Source: Paramacrobiotus metropolitanus (taxonomy: Eukaryota > Tardigrada > Eutardigrada > Parachela > Macrobiotidae). From it: 64,000 bases of DNA. Below the pieces are notes generated by a model. That model worked only from the letters and a program-made list of their open reading frames with translations, was not told the DNA's origin and searched no databases. A program made the position numbers and the translations under genes. The DNA lies in NCBI RefSeq assembly GCF_019649055.1, contig NW_026570240.1, forward strand, positions 186,001 through 250,000. The letters run 5' to 3'. Positions within the stretch are counted from its first letter, which is position 1; each line of letters opens with the position of its first letter. Below, piece by piece: positions 35,926 to 46,487 of the stretch.

Positions 35926-36681
35926 ATGACTCAGCCTGAGCCTGCTAGGATTACGGAAACTGACACAGTTTATTTAACAGTTCGTCACAAGAAGAAAACT
36001 ATTATGTTTTTTTGCAAGGAGACTGACACTGTTCACCGGGTGAAAGTAAGTCAGCATGAAAGTAAGGGTGAGAGCATCGGATATTTTTTTCGCCTGTTTC
36101 AAAAGTTTTCTGTCTTTACTCTCTAGACTATTATCAGCTACTCGAGTACCACAGTAAATTATAAAATCATGGATAATTATTCTGGTCTTTTAGTGTTGAC
36201 ATCGTTTCACCACTGTTAAATGTTAATGCTTACTACTGCACAGTCTGCCCTCGTACTTAATTTCCCAGTGTTTGTAAGTACTGTCACGCATGTCATAGTT
36301 ATTTTATCGTTTTTGTTAAAGACTTAACGCGTTTCAAGGGTGTTGTTTCCTTCATATTTTATTTTGATTCTTACTGAATTCCTGTATTGTGGAAAATAAG
36401 TTTGCCGTTTGTAGTTGACTCTGCTGCCCCTGGTGAAGGCTACGCCAGAGAACCAGCGATTATACTACGGAAGTTACGGGAGTAATTACGGGCATATGGA
36501 GGATGGAATGCTCCTGTCACAGTGTGGGATTACATCACTGAACGCAAAAGCACAGCAGCCTGCCGAGTTGGCGCTCGTTCTGCGGGAAGACAGTGGACAG
36601 TTCGAAGCGGTGGACATTGTACCATATTCGACGCCGCCTCCATTGCCGGATGTGATGCAGGCCAAGGAACCGCAGGCATAA
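35926..36681 (+). CDS. ELOB: Elongin B
   Basis: Two exons, 35926-36045 and 36415-36681, give 128 residues (human 118). The ubiquitin-like fold is recognisable: YLTVRHKKKTIMFFCKETDTV aligns, in parts, with the family's MIRRHKTTIFTDAKESSTV. ATPENQRLYYG corresponds to the RPPDEQRLYKDDQLL helix-strand, and LSQCGIT to LGECGFT. The C-terminal tail IVPYSTPPPLPDVM matches EPFSSPPELPDVM. Elongin B pairs with Elongin C as adaptor for CUL2 and CUL5 ubiquitin ligases and as part of the elongin elongation factor. The loop after RLYYG is longer than in human and glycine/tyrosine-rich (SYGSNYG). About ten extra residues precede the first strand. Its partner class, a VHL/BC-box receptor, is encoded at 6.5-10.4 kb. 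Confidence 0.92.
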
Positions 36682-36839
36682 CGGTTTACGTGGATCGTTT
36701 CTATCTAGGCATATGTTAGCTCGTTTTCTGGGCGGGATATCAGATATTTTGTTGGATGTTAAATGCAGAAATAGGTGCACCTGAGCTTTGAAGAATGTTA
36801 TATCTTTGCGGACCGCATGGCTATCCACAATTGTATTAA

Positions 36840-37629
36840 CTACGAGAACAACTGCGTGAACGGCATCGTTATCGGCGACAACTTATCGCTGACAGATTCT
36901 GTTTCTGTCTTCGATTGATATTTTGTTTTCTATATGGGAAAATGAAATAGTTTTCAGGAACTTGACTTTGGAACGGTTTTGATTGCGATGAAATAGTTCA
37001 TGAAAATTTTGGGAAACAAACCTCTCTGACAGTGTGTAAAAACAGCAAGAACGATGCGACCAGTACGTATCCTGCTATCAAAAAGAGCGCAGATGTGCAG
37101 CGTACGCGTAAAGTTGGCAATGGCACCGCCCATGGTGCAAAAGCGATAGAATCTGGAAATGCGCTGGCCAATGGCTTCTTGAGAAAAACGCGTATAGTAC
37201 GTACTTCCTCGAAATGTTCGCACTTTACAGCTTCGATATCCAGAGTCCAGGCTGAAAATCTGATTGTATTGTATACTACTTATACTTGTATACACGTTAA
37301 CTTCAAGTTAAATAAAAGGTGGCACTGTTCGTTTTTCAGGATATCAGAAGGTTTTAAAGAACTTGTGAGTAACACTGTAGTTGAAACTTGAAAATGACTA
37401 CTCTGTTATTATAGGGAAATTCCAATATTAAACGCTATTGCAAGATCTGACATTCTGATCGTAACCGGTGTTATTTTAATGCAATCGACATAGTCTTACC
37501 ATCAGCGTTAATTTCACGCATCAGCGTTGTGCCGCATTTTGCGTGGTGGACAATGGCGGCATGATTGGAATACGTTTTGATACCATAAGTTGATTCCAGA
37601 TTTCGGTTTCCCTTGAAGATAACTGGAAT
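36840..37629 (-). CDS. Unrecognised single-pass membrane protein, 5' end unresolved
   Basis: Three exons, 37629-37500, 37251-37022 and 36929-36840, join in phase at GT-AG sites and end at TAG 36842-36840, for at least 149 residues. Exon a begins IPVIFKGNRNLESTYGIKTY and ends KCGTTLMREINAD. Exon b carries IEAVKCEHFEEVRTIRVFLK, FAPWAVPLPTLRVRC and a 20-22-residue hydrophobic helix beginning SALFLIAGYVLVASFLLFLH. Exon c is a polar tail (KTKYQSKTETES...). One C-terminal transmembrane helix with a short tail suggests a type I membrane or C-anchored protein. No family is recognised. No single open frame covers it, because each exon lacks a usable start. The N-terminal exon or exons must lie to the right of 37630, overlapping the next gene's first exon on the other strand. 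Confidence 0.6.
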
Positions 37630-37652
37630 CTAAAGCGACAGATTTCAGGAAA

Positions 37653-40600
37653 ATGTTGAAGCATGTAAGCACTCCTCAATGTCGGCGCAGTCTTGCAAGT
37701 GAGGAAAGCGGCGGAAGCAGAACGAGCGCCGTGGGTTTGCATTCCCCTTCCGCTGGATCAGTCTCCTCGGATTGCTCAGGATCGAGTCGATGTTCGAGTG
37801 CTTTGAGCAGCCTTGGAGAATATCAAATACAAATGGTGAGAATATTGCACATAAAGTTCAGTGATATCGAAGATAAGCACGGTAAGCGCCTAATAATTCT
37901 GATTCATGTATGGGATTATGTGGATATGAATTTTATTAATTTTTATGCGTACTTCTGTTGATATAAGGTGCGGCAGCTGTTTCTGTGGTTTGACATACTT
38001 TGACTGCAGTTTACTGTGGAGTGTAAAAAACAGAAGCGATTGGAAATGACTTTTTATTCGTTCTATCGGGGGGAATGCACCTTGTGCCAGCGATCATATT
38101 AATGATTTTAATTTTTACGTATCTGTTTCCGTTACGGATGTGAAAAAATTTTCTTTTTCCAACTCCCCTGTCAGTGTTGCACGCCAGTGAATGTTGCGCT
38201 GACGTGAATGTTATACGCTGCGCTGGTTTTGGTGTTTCTGAAAAGTGGCATTGCCGTTTAACTTGAAAGTGACTGTTATAAAATGTGGGTGATAAATGGA
38301 ATAATAATTAGCTAACGCTATGCATGGACGCCGACTACCTAAAAATGATTTACTTTTTATTTAATTACTTTGGCTGACTCAACTTTTCGAAAACTTCGAG
38401 CACATGCGTTATTATCACCAAAAGTAATTAGTATTTTGGTATTTAATTTTTATAGCTTCCTTTCCTTGCTTCGTACTGTTAATTACATAATTATGCTGTC
38501 TATAGCGGTGTTTAAGCGCAGAACATCACATGTGCAGCTGGTCGATGCGTGCGACAGTTTCTTTTGAATTTCTGTTTATACCGCACAATCTGATACTTCC
38601 ATAGTACTTGATGGTTCTGATTAGTCCGACTGTTTCCTGTTTTTGTGCGATCGAAGGATAAGCAACGATTATCTCACTAAAACATTCTATGAAACTCGGA
38701 TTAATTATTCCGTATTGCATTTAAATTTTATTACTGGTCTACGTGTAGAATTTGTGGCACATATCACGAAGCTGTAGGAGCGTTCCTTTAATTCTAACGA
38801 TTAGCACTTAGGTTCTGTCTTCCGTGTGGTAGATCTAGATTTCAAAAAACATGTTTTGTTGTGCTGCCCTGAGTGCCCTTTGTGTCTTGTAAGGGATAAA
38901 CTGGCATGCTGATTCGCACGTAATCGTGGAATTTTCTCCTTTTTTTCTTCGGTGTGTGTAGGATAAACGATTTACCGTATCTGTTTGAGCAAACTTCGTG
39001 AATACTGAACTGACTACTTACTACGTCTTGGGAAAGAAAATATTATTAATATATGTGGGGTGCATGGGACATTTTAATCCTTGTACACCTGAATACCTGT
39101 AATAATTGGAGGCCAATAAATGGGCAGTCGTGTGCGTAAGCATGCAAGTTGTCCAGCTGGATTCTGCAGCGGATGAAGACTGTGATCGGCTTCCAACACC
39201 TGTAATCATTGTAAATTTGAGTACCGAAATTCTGACATGTTTGCAGAGTGTACTCAAATAACCCAAAATTCTCCGAAGTAGCACATAAGCAGCATCCGCA
39301 ACCTTGAAGATCTGTGTCGTGAGGATAATCTAGATATTATGCTAGAATATGTACGTACCGTAACGAGTTCGAGCAATACTACTGCACTGCCGACACATAT
39401 TTAAGATTTTAGGTATAATATAATTTAAATAATATGAAACCTGGAAACCGCATCATCGCGTTAAGGTGTAAAACTATCAGACTGTAGCAGCGCGGCATAT
39501 TGAACAGGCACATAGATAATAGGAAGCTATAAGTAGTCATAATATAATTGAGGAAGTTTGATTGAGTGAGGCGCTCCATCAACTGACCAGTGGCCATCGA
39601 CAGAATTACCGGTGATTCCCGCTGAGAATATTTCATGGTGACCCTCTTGATCCTACGCACTTAGGCGCCTTGAGCGAGTTTTAAATTTGATGGCTATGGT
39701 GCGATATCTAACGACAAATTTTTAACATAACTCGTTAAAATTTTAAAGAGGTGCCATGCATAAGCATATATTATCCCTCCGCAGTAAGTATAATGATTTT
39801 CAGGTTTCGGGTTATCTTCTTGTTAATCTTGAAGGTATGAAAATGAGCCATCGTTAATTTAGGCATTTGAACCTGAAATTTACTGATTGTGAGTGTCATG
39901 TTGAAGGTGTGCACGTGCGTCGCACAAAACACTTTATGCAAATTTTAGGCCTGTATCAAGTTTGAAATGTTGCATCGGTATGAGAAAATTGAGTTACAAT
40001 GGCCTTTTTAAAAAAGTGGTTTCCCAGTAGGCGGCTGTGTTTACAAAAGGGGCATGAAAAGCCTATGCATGTGCTCTTCATAAAATGTGCCCGTTTATTT
40101 CTTTTATTTGCAACTGCTAAATGTAGCATAACAAGCCAAGGGAATGATTCATTGGGTTTGAATCGACTATTAGAAACAGTCAATAAAGTGTTTGTGTGCA
40201 CGATGAATTGTGAATATGCCACAGGCATTACTCATTTCCAGTAAGAGGGATCGCTTCCCACCGTATTGATGAGGTGGTGATTGTAAACTGTTTCGCCGTT
40301 ATAATTCATGTGCCTAGTTAGTCCATTCATTGACGGGTTTCTTTTGCAGGGAATGTTGAAAGTTTTCTGCAGCATCTTGAGACCGGATGTCGAGTATAAA
40401 ACCCTGCAAGTTTCGACGGATTCCACTACAAAAGGTATTTTGGTTCATCGGAAGATTAATGTGCTGAAGATTAGTTCGCCTGAAATGTCTACGCTTAATC
40501 CTTAATTGCTGAGACTATACAGTATAATACTCGTATGCTCAGTGTAAAGCTAAAACATGTACAATGCCATTCCATGCACATTGGCAATCACTAATCGGCA

Positions 40601-43200
40601 TAACTTCCTTTTTTAAGTTTGACCTTATGAAAATCGCTAGCGTATTTAGCTTTTTGCTTTAACATATTGTTAGCTACAGTTGCTCAAGTTGTTGTTACAT
40701 CTGCATAATGTGACACTGCTGTGTTAATTGCAGATATTGTACATATGCTGCTGCGAAAATGTAAAATGCGCAACCGGGATCCTAATCTCTTTTATCTCTC
40801 AATGGAGATATCAATGTTGAATCAATTAGGTATGCGAAAGGTGTATGTGTTTTTTGATTTCTCTTGTGCGGTGGCTTGTAAATATTTCCATACATCAGTA
40901 CTTAGTATTTCTTAAGTATATAGCTTGTGTAGGTAAGTTTTCATTTTCCAGAATAGTAAATGTACAGGCTGTACAGTGGTGTTGACACTGCATCACAGCA
41001 CGTCACGTAGTGGACAATGTAATATTGTGTACAATACTTGTACTGGACGTCAGTTTTGCACCGCACAATCGACGCTACTGACTGAACATATACGGCATTG
41101 TTGTCCTCTGAACAAATTTATTGATTTAAAATCCCAATCTTTGAGCAGAGCAGTTATGAATCTTGCTTTTAAATTAGTCTAACGCCATGAAAAGCCGGTG
41201 CACCAGCAGCAGTACCAACCATAAGGGCAGTACAATATCGATGGCGTGCTATGAGAACTGAGAAGCCGCATTCCACTTCCAGTTTCCAGCTGCTCTATTG
41301 AAATGCCAAACGCAGCTACCGGTAGCGGCCATCAGTTAGTGCCGGCTGGCTCCGTTTGACTGACCATCGACGGTGGTTGGTGGCATCTGGCACGGATATG
41401 GTTCAGGGATTCTCAAATTTCAGATGAGGTGGAATTTGGCCTGGAATGCAGATCAAAAGCATTACATTTTTTCTAGATTTTATTGTTTTGGCTGTTCCAA
41501 ATTATTGACTCCTAAGTTAAATAATTTAGCTGTTAAAACTTAGAACCACGACGTATGTGCAACCCTCGCTTTTAGCACGCGATTTGGATTCTTTGTTCTT
41601 TATTCAGAACAAATTAGGAACGAAATTAAGTCAGTGGAATTCGAAAGATAGTGGCAACATACGCAGAATAATCGGCCAAAGAATGTTGTTGTTTTGAATA
41701 GTATGCTGTAAGAAAAATGTTTATGTAGTGGTTAATCAGTCCTGGTAAGTGTGTTTCGTATTCTGAATTAACCAAGGAGAAACCTTCGCAGTTTTTGCAC
41801 AATATTTAACAGTGCTGCAGTTTATAAGGAAACTTGTTGCGGGTGTATAGATAACTGGTATGTGGTCACTTGCAGGCGAGACCATGAGAACAGTTCTGGT
41901 TTTGGATGCTTTTGCCAGACCACTGGACCTTAAAATTTGCCAGCCAAGTGGTTATTCAGTCAAGTATGATATCCTGCCGGATTTCGGTCAAAATGATAAC
42001 ATGAAAGATTGATGATTATATCTGTTTTTAGCTTCACGTTGCGGGCTAAGAAAGGAAGTCTACTGAAAGTTCACGATTCTTGTCTAAATTCGGCGGTAAG
42101 CTCGTATTAATATATATGTTATCGGCAGCATGTTACGAAGGTTGTTAGTGTTAGTTACGAAGAATGCATGATGTAAGTACATATTTGTTTTGATTATTTT
42201 TCAGTCCAAGTACAAGAGTCTTCTTATCTCTCAAAAGACGACAGCAAGAGAAATTATCCAGCTTCTTTTAAATTGTCATGATTCCACAGAGTCGCCCGAA
42301 CATTTCGAGCTTTATGAAACATGCCCTTTTCTGCCCTCATGTAAGTTCCAAAAGTGTTTCTATCTCCACGTTAGTCACTGTACTTATTTTCTCCGTATTG
42401 GCAGCACTTCATTAAGAAAATGTTATTCTAACATAGTTTTCGAAACAGCGTTTTTAAAAAAAACTGCTGTTTTATTAGTTTGTGGGCTTTAATCTGTGCT
42501 GTTAACAATTTACGAGGTATTTTATTCAGTTTGTGCTGCTAACGGAATTAGTAAGGTTAATATTGTGCTAAATGATTCCATGTTTAAACACGTGGTGCAT
42601 TTTCGGGTCAGGGTTAGGGACATTCTGTGACCATACCTTGTTAACTCGTTGGAATGCATTTTTGATTAATCATAAGCAATGGTAGACTAATTGCTCTATG
42701 ATTCCATCGTTAGCATGATCTGTTTCGCATTCTGATCTTTTGAAGCTATTTGAGTTTTAATATTGCCATGTGTCATGTACAGACGAGCACCACATTGCAC
42801 CAACAGACATGCCACTCCTTATGCGCTCTCAGCAGCACTGGCCGGATGAGAACTTCTCCTTGATACATTTAAGGCGCCGCCGCGTCTCATCCTCTGCGTC
42901 GCTGATTGTCGATAGCAAATCAGTCCTTCCCTCTTTTGTTTTCGGACAATCGCACGAAGATTGCATGCTGGTGAGGACAAGATATCGGGCTTTTGTGATC
43001 CATTGAGTGGTGGCTATCGCTGATAATAACCTAATTTTCATTCATTGTAGTGGTCGCGCCAGCAGCTGCGGACATTCATGCCCAAGCTACAGCAGCTGAC
43101 TACGGACTGCAAGGCGCGAGCCTGTAGCAGTGGACAGCTTCCTGCCTTCTTATTCGGACAAAGGACAGACAGTCATTACCAAAATTACTTCCATGTGTAA
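37653..43200 (+). CDS. Ras-association (RA) domain protein, two RA-like folds
   Basis: Eight exons: 37653-37835, 40350-40434, 40734-40829, 41876-41963, 42032-42095, 42205-42340, 42783-42970 and 43051-43200, giving 329 residues. Exon 1 is a serine-rich, disordered leader. Two ubiquitin-fold RA-like segments follow. The first has GMLKVFCSILRPDVEYKTLQ, DIVHMLLRKCKMRNRDPNLF and GETMRTVLVLDAFARPLDL. The second has SLLKVHDSC, KYKSLLISQKTTAREIIQLL, FELYETCP and MPLLMRSQQHWPDENFSLIH. The pattern (strand, YKs.lvs..tta.evi..ll.k, F.LyE, ...plli...wp) is typical of RA domains that bind Ras/Rap-GTP. I could not assign it to afadin, RASSF, RADIL or PLC-epsilon. A second candidate first exon lies at 39142-39210. 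Intron 1 is about 2.5 kb. Confidence 0.72.
39142..39210 (+). CDS. Candidate alternative first exon of the RA-domain gene
   Basis: ATG at 39142 opens MQVVQLDSAADEDCDRLPTP (plus VII) and ends in phase 0 at a gtaaat donor (39211). That is the phase needed to join the RA exon at 40350. It cannot be joined in phase to the 37653 exon, so it reads as an alternative 5' end from an internal promoter. It is short, so chance is possible. Confidence 0.4.
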
Positions 43201-43853
43201 GATTTGGATGATGCCTTGCCGCACTGGTCTTGCTCAAGCTCAACAGGTTTCCGAAGCGTCTGGATGATAACCAAAGTTTGACAGAGTATTTAGTAGTTTT
43301 TCTCGGTTACTCCTGATCTGTGCACGTGTATATAACGACTATGGTCATTGTTGTGTTTTTATCATACGATAAATTGTTCTATTTGCAGTATTAATTTTTT
43401 ATTGTTGCCGTTGTTTTGGACGGAATTAATGCGGCGCTCTTTGTTGTGTGACTGATCTATTTGTTATGTCATGCCGTAGTAATCTGTTGTCAGGTCGATG
43501 TCAGTAAGACAAGAGTAGCATTTAGACGAAACTAGCTTTGTATTACTTTTACTGTTTTATTTCCCGAAAAAATGAATGGTTTTAACTTTTATCAGAAAGA
43601 ATTAATGATGTTTTGCCCAGGAAAATCATTTATAATAAAGAAAGAAAATGGTGTTCGATGTCCACACTTCTTCCATACGCAACTATTAACCGAATCATCG
43701 TAATTCAGAGAGTAAAGTAATCTTTTCAGCTGGCAGATGCAAATAACTGGTGAGTTACATTCCAGATCCAAAGCTAGGTGCAATATCACAATATTCATAC
43801 TGATCACAGTCATCACACACGAATTTGCAGTACTGCAAGTACAGATTCTCGTT
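43201..43853. other. Convergent 3' spacer between RA gene and SETD4-like gene
   Basis: No exon. A minus-strand AATAAA (plus tttatt, 43556-43561) lies about 290 nt past the SETD4 stop. Confidence 0.45.
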
Positions 43854-45855
43854 TCAAAAACAATGTTTTATGGTATCGAAGTGCAAGCATGCATTATGGC
43901 GTAAAATCTGAATCTGTTCATCAATGCAGACGTGTAACAAGGACTGTGAATCGCAACATAAAAGGTTTGATAACGTCCTTCGCTTCTCTTCAAGCAACCT
44001 CTTTAATGACAGCTTTGTAGATATTGGTAATTCCTGCTCCTCTAACGATTCAAAAATCAACCTGTAGAACCCCAAAAACTAATCATCGGATTTGCACGAT
44101 TTTTTCAGAGATGTGAGAGCGTGCATTGCAGAAACCGAAAGTCTGCAGACATTTAATTTTTGATCATGTTACGATGTAAAACTAATGACATTTGCTTACC
44201 AGTAATCAGGACCTTTGAAATTCCGGAGATTCAAGAAAACCAAAAATGCGAGAGATAGCCCATCCCAGGAACAGCTAAACTTATCACAGAGATCATACTG
44301 CCGCAAGAACTTCATTTTGGCATCTGTGACAGGAAAGAATGACAGAAGTTCTTCCATGGAAAATTTAACTTCAGACAAAGGATTTCTTGTGATCGTAAAT
44401 CCGTAGTAAACGGCTAGTTTGGTATTGTCGTGGCTGCCGTAATTGATGAAAATTTGCTCGTCTGATTTATATGGATATTCGGTAATCAACTGGAACGTAT
44501 TTCCCGTTCCATCAAGAACTATCCGCGTCTACAAAATCCAAAACAGCACGGTAATCATACGCAATACATTACGACGAAAAAACTAGCAGAACTTTCGCAA
44601 AGTTTGGTAAATTTTGTGATAATACTGTAGAAATGCATTCGTGGGCGCGCAAGTTCCGCCCGAACTTAGCCGAAATTTTTATAAAACAAATAAAACCCGT
44701 AAAGTAGAGCTTCGATCAGTTTCCTTTTCCCGAAACTTTACAACTGTTCCATTTGGTTCTTAAATAACAGTTCCTGGGAATTTCAGATCCCGATTCCCCT
44801 AATTTATTGGAAATTCTCAGCAGCTGCCGAATGTTTCCACATTAACACCATTAAATCTACGGATTTACAGATACTGGTAACAAGATTATAAGATATAATA
44901 ATATATTTGTAACAACAGAACAAACTGGAATTTGGAATACCCTTTAAAATCGGTCTTCTACAGTTGAGCATTTCTAAATAATTTCTTTAAAAAAAATAAA
45001 CATCTCTGCAACTGCGAACCGAGATCCAAATCAGAGTTCGGTATCAACTAAAAATAACAGTTAACACTAGCCTAAACCGCGGATTCAAAATTCAAATTTT
45101 CTAGCTAAAATCTAGTATCAGTCAGCGCTGTCAGGTAGAAGCTAAAATTGTACCAGAATACATAAAAATTAAACTTACCCGTGCGAAAGGTGAATGATTG
45201 AGCAGATCGACAAACGGCACCAGCGCAGGCATGTCTGCTTGAATGTACAACGAGCGCGTTGCCACTGCGAACCAAGCCCACAGGAAGCGCTGCTTGGAAT
45301 GAGCGTGGGAAAAGTGCTCCAGTTCGGGCTGTGCAAACGCTCGACAGATTAGTTTCCATCCTCTGCGCAAATCACGATGCTGCTGCAATAGCAAAGCGTC
45401 AAAATGCGGGTCCACGTTTTCCGGAAGCTGTCCGCGAAGGACGAACAAAGGGTTCGTAAATTCCCGCGGTAAGGACCGGATGTAAGGAGCGTACTCAGAG
45501 CGCTCTGCCATCCAGCTCTCCACCACCAGAAACAGTGTCAGACACTCCAACGGATGATCCCGGATAAACTGCGGAATGACACTGCCACTGGACAACTGCA
45601 CACTGGCAGCAGAGAAGCACTGCGTCAGCTTAATCGACACGATAACGTCTCCAGCTGACAGCGTTCTACAGCTGCAAAGGCCTCTGCCAGTTTCTAAAAT
45701 GGAATGAGTTTTTTAATAAGTGTAGTCTTAAACTGGTAACGTCCAGTTGTTTAGAAAGATAAGCGTGATGCTTGAGTTCTACCTGGAAATTCTTTGCTCT
45801 GTAGATCGTCTCCTATCACCAGGTTCTCTCCAAGCCATTGCTTAAGATCGTCCAT
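43854..45855 (-). CDS. SETD4: SETD4-like SET-domain methyltransferase
   Basis: Four exons, 45855-45783, 45693-45179, 44528-44200 and 44061-43854, give 374 residues (human SETD4 is 440). The order fits a class VII (Rubisco LSMT-type) SET protein: N-terminal ETGRGLCS (family G-x-G-R-G-L), then the iSET helical insert with SEYAPYIRSLPREF. VPFVDLLNHSP is the NH catalytic/SAM-binding motif, and EQIFINYGSHDN is the ELxxxYG-type pseudoknot motif. A substrate-binding helical C-terminus follows. SETD4 methylates histone lysines (H4K20me3 in quiescent Artemia and mammalian cells is reported), though substrates are debated. VATRSLYI before the NH motif matches the SETD4 signature VNTRSVY. The last exon is weakly conserved, and its boundary rests on phase. 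Confidence 0.85.
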
Positions 45856-46487
45856 TGGATGTCAAATGTCAAAGCACAGAGGCATTTAACGGAAACGCTC
45901 AAATTCCCAAACGTTGCCGCACTTTCGCAACTTTCAAAATCTTGTGCCAACCAGGGTCACGTCAAATATAAGATTAAAAAGATAATTTTGATAATCAAAA
46001 TTCAAGGAAAGCAAACATACAATTTATACAATACTCGTACAGTACTCGTACGGTCGTATGTACCTACGGAAACTGGAATTTAAATTTTGGCAGCCAGGGC
46101 CGCCAGGCCATTTCGAATAATTACACCGCTTTTGACTGTATGGGCAGACCACTTGCGGCGGCAGCTCAGAGCTGGCACAAGAACATCGCCGAATCGCGTC
46201 GACTGAACTCGATTGTGATTCGCAAACTGTAAATTCTCAAATTAATAAAATAATACTCTACTGAGCAAAGTACAAGTACAGTACATAGTTAATAAAACTA
46301 AATAGTTTTAATAACAGCATTTTTTGAAGTTTTTAAATTTAACTTTTAAATGCTGGCACCCGCGGAATTCGGGAACTTTTGTTAACTGCATTGTGCATAT
46401 TCGGGGAAGCAGTATACGGATTGTTTTCTGACTGTTTGATTACATACTGCAGTCAGTTACGGACTTGGCTGCTTCTTTCTTGTCAAA
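45856..46487. other. Divergent promoter region, SETD4-like and RS-protein genes
   Basis: Region of 632 bp between two divergent start codons, with no exon. It contains clusters of gtac words (for example near 46030 and 46270) like other spacers here. Confidence 0.45.

Noticed and set aside
36768-36919. Plus-strand exon-like frame (FEECYIFADRMAIHNC...)
   Set aside because: It is antisense to the last exon of the minus-strand membrane protein, which has matching splice phases. The plus frame has no partner exons.
36954-37295. 113-codon minus-strand open frame here
   Set aside because: Wrong frame. The adjacent minus frame without its own ATG has splice-consistent edges and a transmembrane helix.
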